Shown here: piece after piece, positions 53,279-62,702 of the stretch
How the letters are laid out: every line of letters begins with the position of its first letter
How positions within the stretch are numbered: the stretch's first letter is position 1
From: Hyphomicrobium_A sp965243865
GTDB lineage: Bacteria > Pseudomonadota > Alphaproteobacteria > Rhizobiales > Hyphomicrobiaceae
NCBI RefSeq assembly: GCF_965243865.1
Contig: NZ_OZ251603.1
Coordinates: forward strand, 3,472,001-3,536,000
Reading direction: 5' to 3'
DNA length: 64,000 bases
Program-made: the position numbers and the translations under genes
The notes under the pieces: model-generated
Told to the model about the DNA's origin: nothing
Databases searched by the model: none
Seen by the model: the letters and a program-made list of their open reading frames with translations, nothing else

Positions 53279-53309
53279 ACGGGGCCGGATCAGTTCCGGC
53301 CCCGTTTTT
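53279..53309 (+). terminator. Rho-independent terminator after porin copy 2
   Basis: An 11-bp perfect stem ACGGGGCCGGA / TCCGGCCCCGT is followed by TTTTTC. It resembles the terminator after copy 1 and supports separate transcripts. Confidence 0.85.
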
Positions 53310-53517
53310 CGTTTGGGCGCGATAGATTTAGGCTGGGCGCGGGGATGCGCAATTAACACATTATTCAGAGGTTGTTGCGGGCTAGCCACACAGACACAGC
53401 AAGCGCGAGGGCCGGATCAAATGGAACTTGTGCGGGGCCTGCGCATCAGGCCTTCTTGATCAAAGCCGCAGTGCGGCACGGTGTATGGCGCGTCTATGCC
53501 ACGAGGGGATGGACCAC

Positions 53518-54366
53518 ATGACCGTATCTCGCAAAATCTTTGCACTTTGCGGTGTGCTCGCAGCTGCAGCCGCCGCATCCACCGCCGCTCTCGCCGATGG
53601 CTACGAAGTCGCCGCTCCCGCGGCGCCGGTCGAGGAAGGGCGCAAATTCACCTACTCCTTCAACATCGGCGTGACCTCAGACTACGTGTTCCGTGGCATC
53701 TCGCAGTCCGACAACGACCCGGCCCTCCAGGGAGGCGCTGACGTCTCTTGGGGCATGCTCTATGCCGGCGTCTGGTCGTCGATGGTCGACTTCAACAACG
53801 CGCCCCCGGCCAACGCCGAGGTGGACTGGTACGGCGGCATTCGCCCCACGTGGCAGTCTCCGCTTGGCGCGATGAACCTCGACTTCGGCTTCATCTACTA
53901 CTCATACCCGGGCGCCAATCCGGACAACTCTCTGCCAGTCGCCACCGCAGACCCGAACTACTGGGAATTGAAGGCTGCCTATAGCTGGTCGGTCCTGCAC
54001 CCGAGCCTCGTCACCGGCACCGCCGTCTACTGGTCGCCGGAATACTTCGCCAAGACCGGCTCGGTTTGGACGATCGAGACCATGGCCGCCTGGACGCTGC
54101 CGAAGGTTTCCGTCTTCACGCCCACCGTCAACGGCGTGCTCGGCTGGCAGCGCGGTAGCATCAGCGATGGCTATTGGGTCAATGCCATCGCGACCGACAA
54201 TGAATACTACTACTGGAACGTCGGCCTCGCGCTCGCCGTCGAGGGGATGACCTTCGACTTCCGCTACTGGGACACGAATATCGGCGGAGATGCCGCCAAC
54301 ATCTGCCCGGTCGACACGCTCTGCGATGGCCGTTTCGTCTTCTCGGCCAAGGTGGCGATCCCCTGA
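53518..54366 (+). CDS. TorF family putative porin, copy 3
   Basis: A 282-residue copy with the same signal peptide type (MTVSRKIFALCGVLAAAAAA), the same linker ADGYEVAAPAAPVEEGRK and barrel FTYSFNIGVTSDYVFRGISQSD. It ends CDGRFVFSAKVAIP. The start at 53518 is chosen because it matches copy 2 (MTxxRK); ATG 53509 is a close alternative and GAGGGG lies upstream. Copy 3 has longer loops in the barrel than copy 2. It may have a distinct substrate range; that is inference. Confidence 0.9.
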   Translation: MTVSRKIFALCGVLAAAAAASTAALADGYEVAAPAAPVEEGRKFTYSFNIGVTSDYVFRGISQSDNDPALQGGADVSWGMLYAGVWSSMVDFNNAPPANAEVDWYGGIRPTWQSPLGAMNLDFGFIYYSYPGANPDNSLPVATADPNYWELKAAYSWSVLHPSLVTGTAVYWSPEYFAKTGSVWTIETMAAWTLPKVSVFTPTVNGVLGWQRGSISDGYWVNAIATDNEYYYWNVGLALAVEGMTFDFRYWDTNIGGDAANICPVDTLCDGRFVFSAKVAIP

Positions 54367-54393
54367 TCGCCCGAAAGGCTCGACTGAAATTGG

Positions 54394-54429
54394 AGGCGGC
54401 GCATCGATTGCGCCGCCTTTTCCTTTTTA
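54394..54429 (+). terminator. Rho-independent terminator after porin copy 3
   Basis: A 10-bp stem AGGCGGCGCA / TGCGCCGCCT is followed by a T-rich tract (TTTTCCTTTTT). Confidence 0.85.
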
Positions 54430-54805
54430 TTCGCGCAGCGGCTCACGGAGCGAATCGATAGACACAGCCCTGTCATAAGGCTCCTATATCCGTACGCGTG
54501 CTTTTTCGAGTTTGGCCGCCAGCCGTTCCGTTGGATAGCCAGCGGTGGCGTCGGTAGCCAAGACGCAGGGCACGCCCTCAGCCCTCAAACGGCGTGCTCA
54601 GCGAGGCCAGGGGCCAGCTTTGCGGCGTTCGCCGGAGACCCGCTACCGGCTAGCGGCGCAAGCTGGCCTCACTCCGCCCACGCCGTCGCCGAGATTGGCC
54701 GTCACACCGGGCTTTTCCCCAATCTGGCCTTCACCTCGGCTTGCGCGATTGTGCTGATCGGCACCATAAAACCCTGTCATAACGATAGCGCCAGGGCCGG
54801 CGAGC
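54430..54805. other. Intergenic, no gene
   Basis: About 375 bases between the porin cluster and the next gene. The only repeated element is the 11-base direct repeat CCCTGTCATAA at 54468-54478 and 54772-54782. No coding sequence is supported; the two copies could be chance or parts of promoters. Confidence 0.5.
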
Positions 54806-55558
54806 GTGATCATCATCATCCTTTGCATGACGGCTTTGACCGTCGCCGGAGCCTACCTTCTCGCCCGCGCCGGTGGCGAAAGGCGCGTCTACTTTGCGCA
54901 GGCGCCAGACGGCCCATGCGCGTTCGGCTGCAGCATGGCCTGGCTTGCTGTGCGCAGTGACGACCCGCTCGAGGTTCTCGAGGCCCTGCAACTCGAAGAC
55001 GCTTCCGCATGCAACTGGAATTCCGGCATCGGCGCCGTCTACGATGACTGGCTGGGCGCAACGCGCGTCTTCGTTTCACCAGCGGTCGAGGGCTGGGTGT
55101 TCGCCGTCGGCCTGTCGCTGCCACATCCGCTCGGCACCAGCTTCGCTGACAAGTGCACGCCGCTCCTCGTCGACCTCGGCGGCCGCTTCTCCGAGACTCA
55201 GTACTTCTTCAGCTATCCGCCCATCGACTATTACGCCTGGGCGCGGGTGAAGGATGGCCGCCTCGTGCGCGCGTTTGCCGTCAGCGACGAGGGCGTCGTC
55301 TGGAACAAGGGCCGCCCCAGCCGCGAGGAGCGCTCGCTCGGTCTCAAGCTGTTTGAGCTGCGCGGCGTGCGCGGCCGTAAAGGCGACGCTGGCGGGGAGA
55401 TCATCCTCCACCCGACCGAAGATCACGTCCTGCGGCTGGCGAGCTCCTGGAGCATCGACCCCACGACCCTGCACGTCTCGCATGCACCGGCGGCACTGGG
55501 CTATATCGCAACCGCGCCCTACCGCTGGCGCACCGAGCGCACCCGCAAGGCCGCCTGA
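54806..55558 (+). CDS. Hypothetical membrane-anchored protein
   Basis: A 250-residue protein with an N-terminal span (IIIILCMTALTVAGAYLLA) and a soluble remainder with strongly conserved-looking segments such as WVFAVGLSLPHPLG, DLGGRFSETQYFFSYPPIDYYAW and WNKGRPSREERSLGLKLFEL. Similar proteins occur sporadically in bacteria without known function. GTG 54806 or ATG 54827 may be the start; the former has GGCGAGC upstream. No family is named. Confidence 0.75.
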   Translation: MIIIILCMTALTVAGAYLLARAGGERRVYFAQAPDGPCAFGCSMAWLAVRSDDPLEVLEALQLEDASACNWNSGIGAVYDDWLGATRVFVSPAVEGWVFAVGLSLPHPLGTSFADKCTPLLVDLGGRFSETQYFFSYPPIDYYAWARVKDGRLVRAFAVSDEGVVWNKGRPSREERSLGLKLFELRGVRGRKGDAGGEIILHPTEDHVLRLASSWSIDPTTLHVSHAPAALGYIATAPYRWRTERTRKAA

Positions 55559-55590
55559 GCGTCACGAATAGGTCGCTCATCTCCACCACC

Positions 55591-55732
55591 GTCATCCCGG
55601 CTAAGGCCGGACCTTGTCACATCTCCACAAGCGCGCCGGAAGATGTGGTCCGCACCAGCCGCAGCTTCATGCAACACTTCGCCAAACGAGCACACCTCGA
55701 CCGGCGCAGGTCCCGACCTTGTCGGGGTGACG
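55591..55732. repeat. Possible intergenic palindromic repeat element
   Basis: The left end reads GTCATCCCGGCTAAGGCCGG and the right end, read backwards, reads GTCACCCCGACAAGGTCGGG. The two ends are therefore imperfect inverted copies, and each forms its own small hairpin. In between, CACATCT...AGATGTG forms another stem. GTCATCCCGGCC-type repeats are common between genes in Rhizobiales. It fills the gap between a hypothetical gene and the convergent membrane protein. Confidence 0.55.
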
Positions 55733-55750
55733 TTGAGTGGGCTTTCCGGA

Positions 55751-56176
55751 TCAGCGTAGACTTGCGTCGGCGATGATGGCGATGTCCTCGCGCGCCGAGT
55801 CCGCGTCGAGCCGCAAAGCAATCCCCTCGCGTGGGCACGGCTGCGCCGCCGTGTAATTCGCCCGGCGGTTCAGCACCAGGCTGGTGCAGTTCCGCGGATC
55901 GACGCGGTAGACGCTCGGCAAGCTACCGGTTTCGATATCTGCCCCTGCTTCGATCATTTCCTCGGACGCGGAAGCCTCTCTGCCGTTGAGCACCAGCTCA
56001 GACATGAACGTCCAGAAACCGACCGCGTGCCAGAATACGGCTCCGGTGACGAAACCGATCGTAGCCCAAAGGGCAGCGCCCCGTGCGGGACGGCGGACAG
56101 CCGCGGCAACTGCGCTTTCTGCGCCAGCACCGGTCGATGCCTTGGCCTGCGCCGCCTTCGTTGCCGCTGATCGCAT
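55751..56176 (-). CDS. Small membrane protein of unknown function
   Basis: A 141-residue protein. An Ala-rich N-terminus is followed by one membrane span (ALWATIGFVTGAVFWHAVGFW, about 35-55). A soluble C-terminal part carries two cysteines (NCTSLV and QPCPRE). The sequence RVDPRNCTSLVLNRRANYTA is a recognisable block but has no family name. Start ATG 56176 with GAACGAG upstream. Some proteins of this layout occur in Rhizobiales. Confidence 0.75.
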   Translation of the reverse strand: MRSAATKAAQAKASTGAGAESAVAAAVRRPARGAALWATIGFVTGAVFWHAVGFWTFMSELVLNGREASASEEMIEAGADIETGSLPSVYRVDPRNCTSLVLNRRANYTAAQPCPREGIALRLDADSAREDIAIIADASLR

Positions 56177-56334
56177 CTCGTTCAGAACCTATCGCCCAGA
56201 ATCTATCGAAAGAATCATTGCGATAAGTCTGTGGACGAGACGCCTGGGGAGCAAGGCAAGCGCCTCAACTACGGTGTTGCGCTCGGGCCGATTTCCACAG
56301 TCACCGGCCTACGCATCTCTGCGCCGCCCGAACC

Positions 56335-57165
56335 CTATTGGCGCATCGGTGATTCGATGACCTGTGGGCGCGGCAAGCCGCGGTCGCGCTGCGGCGGCAT
56401 GGGTTTCTTGTCGGACATGATGCCGTCGTAGCGTGTGGAGCGCACCGGTGGCACGTGCAATTGATTGGAGCGGCACAGCTTGCGCTGATCTTCATTCTCT
56501 CCGCAGGCCCGTCCCTTGCCGTCGCGCGTCATGCAGATGCGCACATCGCGCAACCGGTTGCCCGCCCCTCCGCACGTGATCGCGATCATGTCCGGGCGCA
56601 GCCAGCGGTTTTCACGCAGGAATGCCGCTTCGACATCCCCCGGCGACATGAACTGCGTCTCGTATGGATTCTTGAACTTCTCGGGAATCCGCACGCTGCG
56701 AAACAACCGCCGCGACAGACTGTAGTAATTCGCCGGATCGAGGCCCGAGCACGTGCCATGCAGCTTGTACTCGTGAATGACCAAGCCGCGCGAAGGCATG
56801 ATGTCGAGCATTCCGTTGATGACGTCGTTGGGCACGAACGGCTTGCGCCCAATGCGGCACGCCTCCGGATATCCCTTTTGGTGTTGCGGCCACAGGCCGT
56901 GCAGCACGAACCCGTAGCGCAGCCCATCGAGCCGCGCGCACTGATCATCGTCCCGCCCTTCCTCGGCGGTGACACAGTGCGTCGGGCTCCACGACATCAC
57001 CATCGTGTAGTAGTCGAACTTGCCCGCAACGTTGTCTTCGCGCGGCTTCTGGTTGAACACCTCGCTCGGCCACGGGACATCGCGCAGCGACTGCGCGCAA
57101 GCGTGTACGGCCACCAGGCAGGCCAAGCCCGCAATGATGATTGCCCAGACGTTGCGTGCGCTCAT
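56335..57165 (-). CDS. Secreted ribonuclease T2
   Basis: A 276-residue RNase T2 with a signal peptide (MSARNVWAIIIAGLACLVAVHACA). The two catalytic segments are visible: CAS I in YGFVLHGLWPQHQKG and CAS II in HEYKLHGTCSGLD, which give the two catalytic His. Cysteines before and after them fit the usual disulfide pattern. It degrades RNA in the periplasm or outside. A proline/arginine-rich C-terminal tail of about 35 residues after the fold is unusual. No inhibitor or partner gene is seen next to it. Confidence 0.93.
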   Translation of the reverse strand: MSARNVWAIIIAGLACLVAVHACAQSLRDVPWPSEVFNQKPREDNVAGKFDYYTMVMSWSPTHCVTAEEGRDDDQCARLDGLRYGFVLHGLWPQHQKGYPEACRIGRKPFVPNDVINGMLDIMPSRGLVIHEYKLHGTCSGLDPANYYSLSRRLFRSVRIPEKFKNPYETQFMSPGDVEAAFLRENRWLRPDMIAITCGGAGNRLRDVRICMTRDGKGRACGENEDQRKLCRSNQLHVPPVRSTRYDGIMSDKKPMPPQRDRGLPRPQVIESPMRQ

Positions 57166-57186
57166 GCGATCACCTCAAACGCCCAA

Positions 57187-58596
57187 CTACGCCGCATTTC
57201 CGGCGCTCGCAAGGCGTTCGAGGATGCGCGCCCAGCTCCGCGCGCCCTTCTTGAAGCTCGACAGATTGTACTTCTCGTTCGGGCTGTGAATGCGGTCGTC
57301 GTCGAGGCCGAAGCCGACCATCAGGCTGTCACAGCCCAGCACCTCCTTGAACGAGGTAACGATCGGGATCGAGGCGCCCGAGCCCATCAGCACGGTCGGC
57401 TGGCCCCACTCGTCGGCGAGCGCGCTCGCCGCCGCCTGCATGGCGGGCGTGTCCGTGGAAAAGGCAATCGCCGTGCCCGTCTGCTTGTGCGAGAACTCCG
57501 CCGTGCAGTCTGCCGGCAGGCGCTCCCGAACGAAGTTTTCGATTCCCGTGAGGATCTTGTCGGCATCCTGACCGGCGACCAGCCGGCAGGTGATTTTCAC
57601 CGAAGCCTTGGAAGGAATGACCGTCTTGGTGCCGACGCCCTGATAGCCACCCCCGATGCCGTTGAATTCCAGCGTCGGCCGCGACCAGAGCTGCTCCAGC
57701 GCCGATCGATCGCTTTCGCCGGCGGGCTGCTTCAGCCCGACTGCCCCGAGAAATTCCTCAGCGCGGAAGCCGAGCTTGCCCCACTGTTCCTTTTGCGCTG
57801 CCGCCGGTTCGCTGACGCCATCATAGAAACCCGGGATCATGACGCGGCCGTTGTCGGCGTGCATCGCGGCAACGATGTGCGCCAACGCGCGGATCGGGTT
57901 GAGCGCCGGGCCGCCGTAGATGCCCGAATGCAGGTCGCGCGACGGCCCCGTCAGCGTCACCTCGATCGCCGCCAGACCGCGCAGCATCGTGGTGATGGCC
58001 GGCGTGTCCTTGTCCCACTGACCGGTGTCACACACGAGCACGCAATCGGCCTTCAGTTCATCGCCGTATTCGGCAAGGAAAGCCGGCAGCGAGGCCGATC
58101 CGCATTCCTCCTCGCCCTCCAGCAGCACCGAAACTGAAATTGGCAGCTTGCCAGCGACGGCCTTCCACGCCCGCACAGCGGTGAAGAAGGTCATGAGCTG
58201 GCCCTTATTGTCCTCGGCCCCGCGCGCGACGATGACCTGCCCATTGGCGGGGTCCGCCCGCACGATCGGCTCGAACGGCGGGGATTCCCAAAGGTTGATC
58301 GGATCGGCCGGCTGCACGTCGTAATGACCATAGAAAAGAACATGCGGCACACCTGGCACGCGTTCGGCCGCGTCGTGCGCCAGCACCATGGGGTGCCCGG
58401 TAGTAGGCACCACTCGAGCGTCGAATCCAAGGTCGCGCAGCTCGTTGGCGCACCAGTCCGCCGCCTGCTGGCAGATCCCTTTGTAGGCCGGGTCCGTCGA
58501 AATGCTTTCTATGCGCAACAGTTCGAACAGCCTTGCCAGCGCCGCATCGCTCGTATCGTCCAGCGTCGTCAGGACTTGATTCAACTGCTCGCTCAT
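57187..58596 (-). CDS. M20 family dipeptidase
   Basis: A 469-residue metallopeptidase of the M20/M25/M40 family (dipeptidase or CNDP type). Zinc ligands are visible: the FYGHYDVQPAD His and Asp, GAEDNKGQL (bridging Asp), LLEGEEECGS (catalytic and metal Glu), CDTG, and the C-terminal HSPNEKY. The lid domain contains RDLHSGIYGGPALNP. It hydrolyses dipeptides or N-acylated amino acids in the cytoplasm. No signal peptide. The start is ATG 58596. The gene is divergent from ppdK, with about 200 bases between starts. Confidence 0.92.
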   Translation of the reverse strand: MSEQLNQVLTTLDDTSDAALARLFELLRIESISTDPAYKGICQQAADWCANELRDLGFDARVVPTTGHPMVLAHDAAERVPGVPHVLFYGHYDVQPADPINLWESPPFEPIVRADPANGQVIVARGAEDNKGQLMTFFTAVRAWKAVAGKLPISVSVLLEGEEECGSASLPAFLAEYGDELKADCVLVCDTGQWDKDTPAITTMLRGLAAIEVTLTGPSRDLHSGIYGGPALNPIRALAHIVAAMHADNGRVMIPGFYDGVSEPAAAQKEQWGKLGFRAEEFLGAVGLKQPAGESDRSALEQLWSRPTLEFNGIGGGYQGVGTKTVIPSKASVKITCRLVAGQDADKILTGIENFVRERLPADCTAEFSHKQTGTAIAFSTDTPAMQAAASALADEWGQPTVLMGSGASIPIVTSFKEVLGCDSLMVGFGLDDDRIHSPNEKYNLSSFKKGARSWARILERLASAGNAA

Positions 58597-58800
58597 AAGC
58601 TCGTCTCCCGGTTGGCGGCCGCCACAGTGGAGCAGCTCAGCTGCTGCGTCAAAGGCGGCCGGAACGCCGGGCCGCGACGGTAGGTTCTCCCTGCGTTGCG
58701 GCAGCGCACCTTTAAGGCAAGGCCAGAGGCTGATATGCCATCACACGACGACGGCCAATGCGCTGTAGCGCGAGCTACTCCGTCGCGGGGAGCGGACGAT

Positions 58801-61527
58801 ATGTCAGACAGGTCTTCGCAGTCCGAGCCCAAGCTCGTCTATGCCTTTGCGGCCGGCTACGTCGACGGCCGTGCCAACATGACGGAGCTGCTCGGCGGCA
58901 AGGGGGCCAACCTCGCCGAGATGGCGAGCCTCGGACTGCCGGTCCCCCCTGGCTTCACCATCACCACCAAAGTCTGCGACGAGTTCTACGCGCTCGGCCG
59001 CAAGCTCCCCGACGCGCTGAAGCCGCAGGTCGAAAAGGCGATCCGCCTCGTCGGCGACGCCGTCGGCGCCACCTTCGGCGATGTCGACCGTCCGCTGCTG
59101 GTGTCCGTGCGCTCGGGTGCCCGCGCGTCGATGCCGGGCATGATGGACACCATCCTCAACCTCGGCCTCAACGACGAGACCGTCGAGGGCATCGCCACGC
59201 GCTCCGGCGACCGCCGCTTCGCATACGACAGCTATCGCCGCTTCATCCAGATGTACGCCGACGTGGTCCTTGGCGTCGACCACGGCGTCTTCGAGGACAT
59301 CCTCGAAAACTTCAAGAACCTCAACGCGCTCGGCTCCGACACGGAACTCACCGCCGAGGATTGGACGCGGATCATCGAGGAATACAAGCAGGCCGTTATC
59401 GACAACCTCGGCCGACCGTTTCCGCAGGACATCTCCGAGCAGCTTTTCGGTGCCATCGCCGCCGTCTTCGGTTCCTGGCAGAACGCGCGCGCCAATACCT
59501 ATCGACGCCTGCACGACATCCCCGATAGCTGGGGTACTGCCGTCACGGTGCAGGCCATGGTGTTCGGCAACCTCGGTGAAAGCAGCGCTACCGGTGTCGC
59601 CTTCACGCGCAATCCATCGACCGGCGCCAAGGAAATCTACGGCGAATTCCTGATCAACGCGCAGGGCGAGGATGTCGTCGCCGGTATTCGCACGCCACAG
59701 CCGCTGAGTGCCAAGGCGCGCCAGGAAGCGCGCGTGGAAACACTCTCGCTCGAAGAGCAGATGCCCGAGCTCTACGCGCACCTGGTCGAGGTGTTCGCGC
59801 GCCTCGAAAAGCACTATCGCGACATGCAAGATGTCGAGTTCACCATCGAGAACGGCAAGCTCTGGATCCTGCAGACCCGCTCGGGCAAGCGCACCGCTGA
59901 GGCTTCATTGCGCATCGCCGTCGATCTTGCCGAAGAGGGCGTCATCTCCAAGCCCGAGGCGGTGATGCGCGTCAACGCGCCTGCTCTCGATCAGCTCTTG
60001 CATCCGACGCTCGATCCCGACGCCGCGCGTGACGTGCTCACCACCGGCTTGCCGGCATCTCCCGGCGCGGCCTCGGGCGAGATCGTCTTCACCGCCGACG
60101 ATGCCGAGACCGCGCGCGCCCACGGCCATGAAGTGATTCTTGTCCGGCTGGAAACGAGCCCCGAGGACATTCACGGCATGCACGCCGCCGTCGGCATCCT
60201 CACCGCGCGCGGCGGCATGACCAGTCACGCCGCCGTCGTCGCGCGTGGCATGGGCCGCCCGTGCGTGTCGGGTGCCGGCGCGATGCGCATTGATGCGAAG
60301 GCCGGCACGCTCAAGGTCGGTGGCCGCGTCCTCAAGAAGGGCGACATCGTCACCATCGATGGCGGAACCGGGCAGGTCCTCGCCGGTCGCGCCAAGATGC
60401 GCGAGCCCAAGCTATCGGGTGCCTTCGCGACGTTGATGGAGTGGGCGGATGCCGAGCGCCGGCTTGGCGTGCGCGCGAACGCCGATACCCCGCGCGATGC
60501 ACGCCAGGCGCGCGAGTTCGGCGCCGAAGGCATCGGCCTATGCCGCACCGAGCACATGTTCTTCGAGGCCGAGCGCATCCTTGCCGTGCGCCAGATGATC
60601 CTCGCGGACGATGCCGCAGGGCGCCGCGCCGCGCTCGCCAAAATCCTTCCCATGCAGCGCAGCGATTTCGAGCAGCTGTTCGAGATCATGGCCGGCTTGC
60701 CGGTCACCGTGCGCCTGCTCGATCCGCCGCTGCACGAGTTCCTGCCGACGAGCCCGGACGAGATCCCCGACATCGCTGCCGAGCTCGGCGTCGCACCCGA
60801 GCGCCTCAGCCAGCGCGTCTCGCAACTGTCCGAGTTCAATCCGATGCTCGGTTTCCGCGGCTGCCGCCTCGCCATCATCTACCCCGAAATTCCCGAGATG
60901 CAGGCGCGCGCCATTTTCGAGGCCGCGCTCGCCGTCCAGAAACGTACGGGCGCGCCCGTGAAGCTCGAGATCATGGTGCCGCTCGTCGCCTATCGCAGCG
61001 AGTTCGACATCCTGCGCGACGTCATCGCCCGCACTGCCGCCGCGGTCGAGAAGGACTGCGGGACCAAAGTCGACTATTTGCTCGGCACCATGATCGAGCT
61101 GCCGCGCGCCGCTCTGCGTGCGGGCGATGTGGCCGAAGGAGACGCTGGTGCTGCATTCTTCTCGTTCGGCACCAACGACCTGACGCAGACCACCCTAGGG
61201 CTAAGCCGCGATGATTCCGGCTCGATCCTGGAGGACTACGCGGCAAAGAAGATCTTTGCCATCGACCCGTTCGTCTCGATCGACATGGATGGCGTCGGCG
61301 AGCTTATCCGCATCGGCGTGGAGCGGGGCCGCGCCGCAAAGCCCGGCCTGAAGATCGGCATCTGCGGCGAGCACGGCGGCGACCCCAAATCGGTCGCCTT
61401 CTTCAACAGCATCGATCTCGATTACGTGTCCTGCTCGCCCTATCGCGTGCCCATCGCACGCCTTGCCGCGGCGCAGGCGGCCATCAATGCCCGCATGGGC
61501 GGCAAAGCTGAATTCGACCAGCGCTGA
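58801..61527 (+). CDS. ppdK: Pyruvate, phosphate dikinase
   Basis: A 908-residue PEP synthase-type enzyme that interconverts pyruvate, ATP and phosphate with PEP, AMP and diphosphate. The ATP-grasp N-terminal domain begins at LLGGKGANLAEMASLGLPVPPGF and has RSGARASMPGMMDTILNLG. The phosphohistidine domain has RGGMTSHAAVVARGMGRPCV. The C-terminal PEP-binding barrel ends with GICGEHGGDP (catalytic Cys). Length fits the bacterial enzyme. ATG 58801 was chosen because MSDRSSQ begins just after GGGGAG; the frame is open 105 bases earlier. Confidence 0.95.
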   Translation: MSDRSSQSEPKLVYAFAAGYVDGRANMTELLGGKGANLAEMASLGLPVPPGFTITTKVCDEFYALGRKLPDALKPQVEKAIRLVGDAVGATFGDVDRPLLVSVRSGARASMPGMMDTILNLGLNDETVEGIATRSGDRRFAYDSYRRFIQMYADVVLGVDHGVFEDILENFKNLNALGSDTELTAEDWTRIIEEYKQAVIDNLGRPFPQDISEQLFGAIAAVFGSWQNARANTYRRLHDIPDSWGTAVTVQAMVFGNLGESSATGVAFTRNPSTGAKEIYGEFLINAQGEDVVAGIRTPQPLSAKARQEARVETLSLEEQMPELYAHLVEVFARLEKHYRDMQDVEFTIENGKLWILQTRSGKRTAEASLRIAVDLAEEGVISKPEAVMRVNAPALDQLLHPTLDPDAARDVLTTGLPASPGAASGEIVFTADDAETARAHGHEVILVRLETSPEDIHGMHAAVGILTARGGMTSHAAVVARGMGRPCVSGAGAMRIDAKAGTLKVGGRVLKKGDIVTIDGGTGQVLAGRAKMREPKLSGAFATLMEWADAERRLGVRANADTPRDARQAREFGAEGIGLCRTEHMFFEAERILAVRQMILADDAAGRRAALAKILPMQRSDFEQLFEIMAGLPVTVRLLDPPLHEFLPTSPDEIPDIAAELGVAPERLSQRVSQLSEFNPMLGFRGCRLAIIYPEIPEMQARAIFEAALAVQKRTGAPVKLEIMVPLVAYRSEFDILRDVIARTAAAVEKDCGTKVDYLLGTMIELPRAALRAGDVAEGDAGAAFFSFGTNDLTQTTLGLSRDDSGSILEDYAAKKIFAIDPFVSIDMDGVGELIRIGVERGRAAKPGLKIGICGEHGGDPKSVAFFNSIDLDYVSCSPYRVPIARLAAAQAAINARMGGKAEFDQR

Positions 61528-61749
61528 CTAGAAGCCGTGGTTCTCGTCGGCGTCGAGGCGCGGCTGACGCGGGCGCGGCCCTTGATTCTTAGGTACCACC
61601 AGCAGCACGAGCACGAGCGGAGGGAGAATGAAGCACCACGCGATCCAGGCGGAATAGTCGCGGTTCTTCACGCCTGCGAGCACGCCGCCCGCAATGCCGG
61701 AGGCGAGGGCAATGCCGCCCCAAATGACGATGCCGCGAAGAAAATCCAT
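61528..61749 (-). CDS. Small two-span membrane protein
   Basis: A 73-residue protein with two membrane spans (MDFLRGIVIWGGIALASGIA and IAWCFILPPLVLVLLVV), separated by a short KNRDYSAW loop. The tail is Pro/Arg-rich. ATG 61749 was chosen because GGGAGGA lies 6 bases before it; the frame continues upstream but without a ribosome site. It converges with ppdK. Function unknown. Confidence 0.8.
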   Translation of the reverse strand: MDFLRGIVIWGGIALASGIAGGVLAGVKNRDYSAWIAWCFILPPLVLVLLVVPKNQGPRPRQPRLDADENHGF

Positions 61750-61832
61750 GTGGTCCTCCCTTGAGGACAAAAGCCGTCCAGGTGGCTGTTTGCGCAGCAA
61801 CTGTGGCAAAATCAAGCGCCGGCAGTGGCCTT

Positions 61833-62702
61833 CTACGACTGTGCGTTAAAGTCGAGGCCGATGTCGAGTACCGGAGCGGAGTGGGTGAGCGCTCCGACCG
61901 AGATGAGATCGACACCGGTTTCGGCAATCCCGCGCACGGTTTCGAGTGTCACACCGCCGGAAGCTTCTGTGATGACCCGCCCGGCGACCTCTGCAACTGC
62001 AGCTTTCAACAGGGCAGGGGACATATTGTCGAGCAGCAGGGCGTCGGGAGCATACTTCAGCGCCTCGTCCACTTCATCGAGGTTGGTCACCTCGATCTCG
62101 ACCTTCACCATGTGTCCAGCATGCGCCCGCGCACGCTCCAGCGCCGCACCGATCCCGCCGGCAGCTATGATGTGATTGTCCTTGATCAGGACCGCGTCGA
62201 ACAACCCGAAGCGGTGGTTAACGCCGCCGCCGCAACGCACCGCGAACTTCTCCACTGCGCGCAGTCCCGGCGTTGTCTTGCGCGTATCGATGATGCGCGC
62301 CTTTGTGCCGGCAACCGCGGCAACGTATTTCGCGGTCAGCGTGGCAATGCCGCTCATGTGTCCGAGGAAGTTCAGCGCGGTGCGCTCGCCCGTCAGCAGA
62401 ACGCGCGCATCGCCTGATACGCGCGCGATAATGCCGCCGGCTTCCACCTTGCCGCCATCACCGACCACGACTTCGAACTCGGTGAAGGGATCGAGAGTCT
62501 TGAAAGCGGCTTTGGCCAGCTGCAGGCCCGAAACCACACCCGCCTTGCGTGCCGCAATGACGCCGGACGCGCGCGTCCCGTGCGGCACCGTCGATGCCGT
62601 GGTGACATCACCGCCAAGGCCGAGGTCCTCGGCCAGCGCCTCCGCCACCGCCTTGTCGACAACGGAAGAGGGCAGGTGCAGGCCCGCCATCGCGCCGCTC
62701 AT
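61833..62702 (-). CDS. nadC: Nicotinate-nucleotide pyrophosphorylase (carboxylating)
   Basis: A 289-residue quinolinate phosphoribosyltransferase. It makes nicotinate mononucleotide from quinolinate and PRPP in NAD synthesis. Motifs are AEDLGLGGDVTTAST, GERTALNFLGHMSGIAT, IIDTRKTTPGLRAVEKFAV, NHRFGLFDAVLIKDNHI and DALLLDNMSP. The start ATG 62702 overlaps the nadB stop (ATGA), so nadB-nadC are translationally coupled. The order nadA-nadB-nadC is expected, with nadA further upstream, outside the window. Confidence 0.95.
   Translation of the reverse strand: MSGAMAGLHLPSSVVDKAVAEALAEDLGLGGDVTTASTVPHGTRASGVIAARKAGVVSGLQLAKAAFKTLDPFTEFEVVVGDGGKVEAGGIIARVSGDARVLLTGERTALNFLGHMSGIATLTAKYVAAVAGTKARIIDTRKTTPGLRAVEKFAVRCGGGVNHRFGLFDAVLIKDNHIIAAGGIGAALERARAHAGHMVKVEIEVTNLDEVDEALKYAPDALLLDNMSPALLKAAVAEVAGRVITEASGGVTLETVRGIAETGVDLISVGALTHSAPVLDIGLDFNAQS

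Noticed and set aside
54468..54782. Direct repeat CCCTGTCATAA (two copies)
   Set aside because: An 11-base match at 300 bases distance is weak evidence for a functional pair and may be chance.
56455..58137. 560-codon plus-strand frame across RNase T2 and the dipeptidase
   Set aside because: It crosses two clearly coding genes on the other strand; composition (many Arg, His, Asp) fits an antisense shadow.
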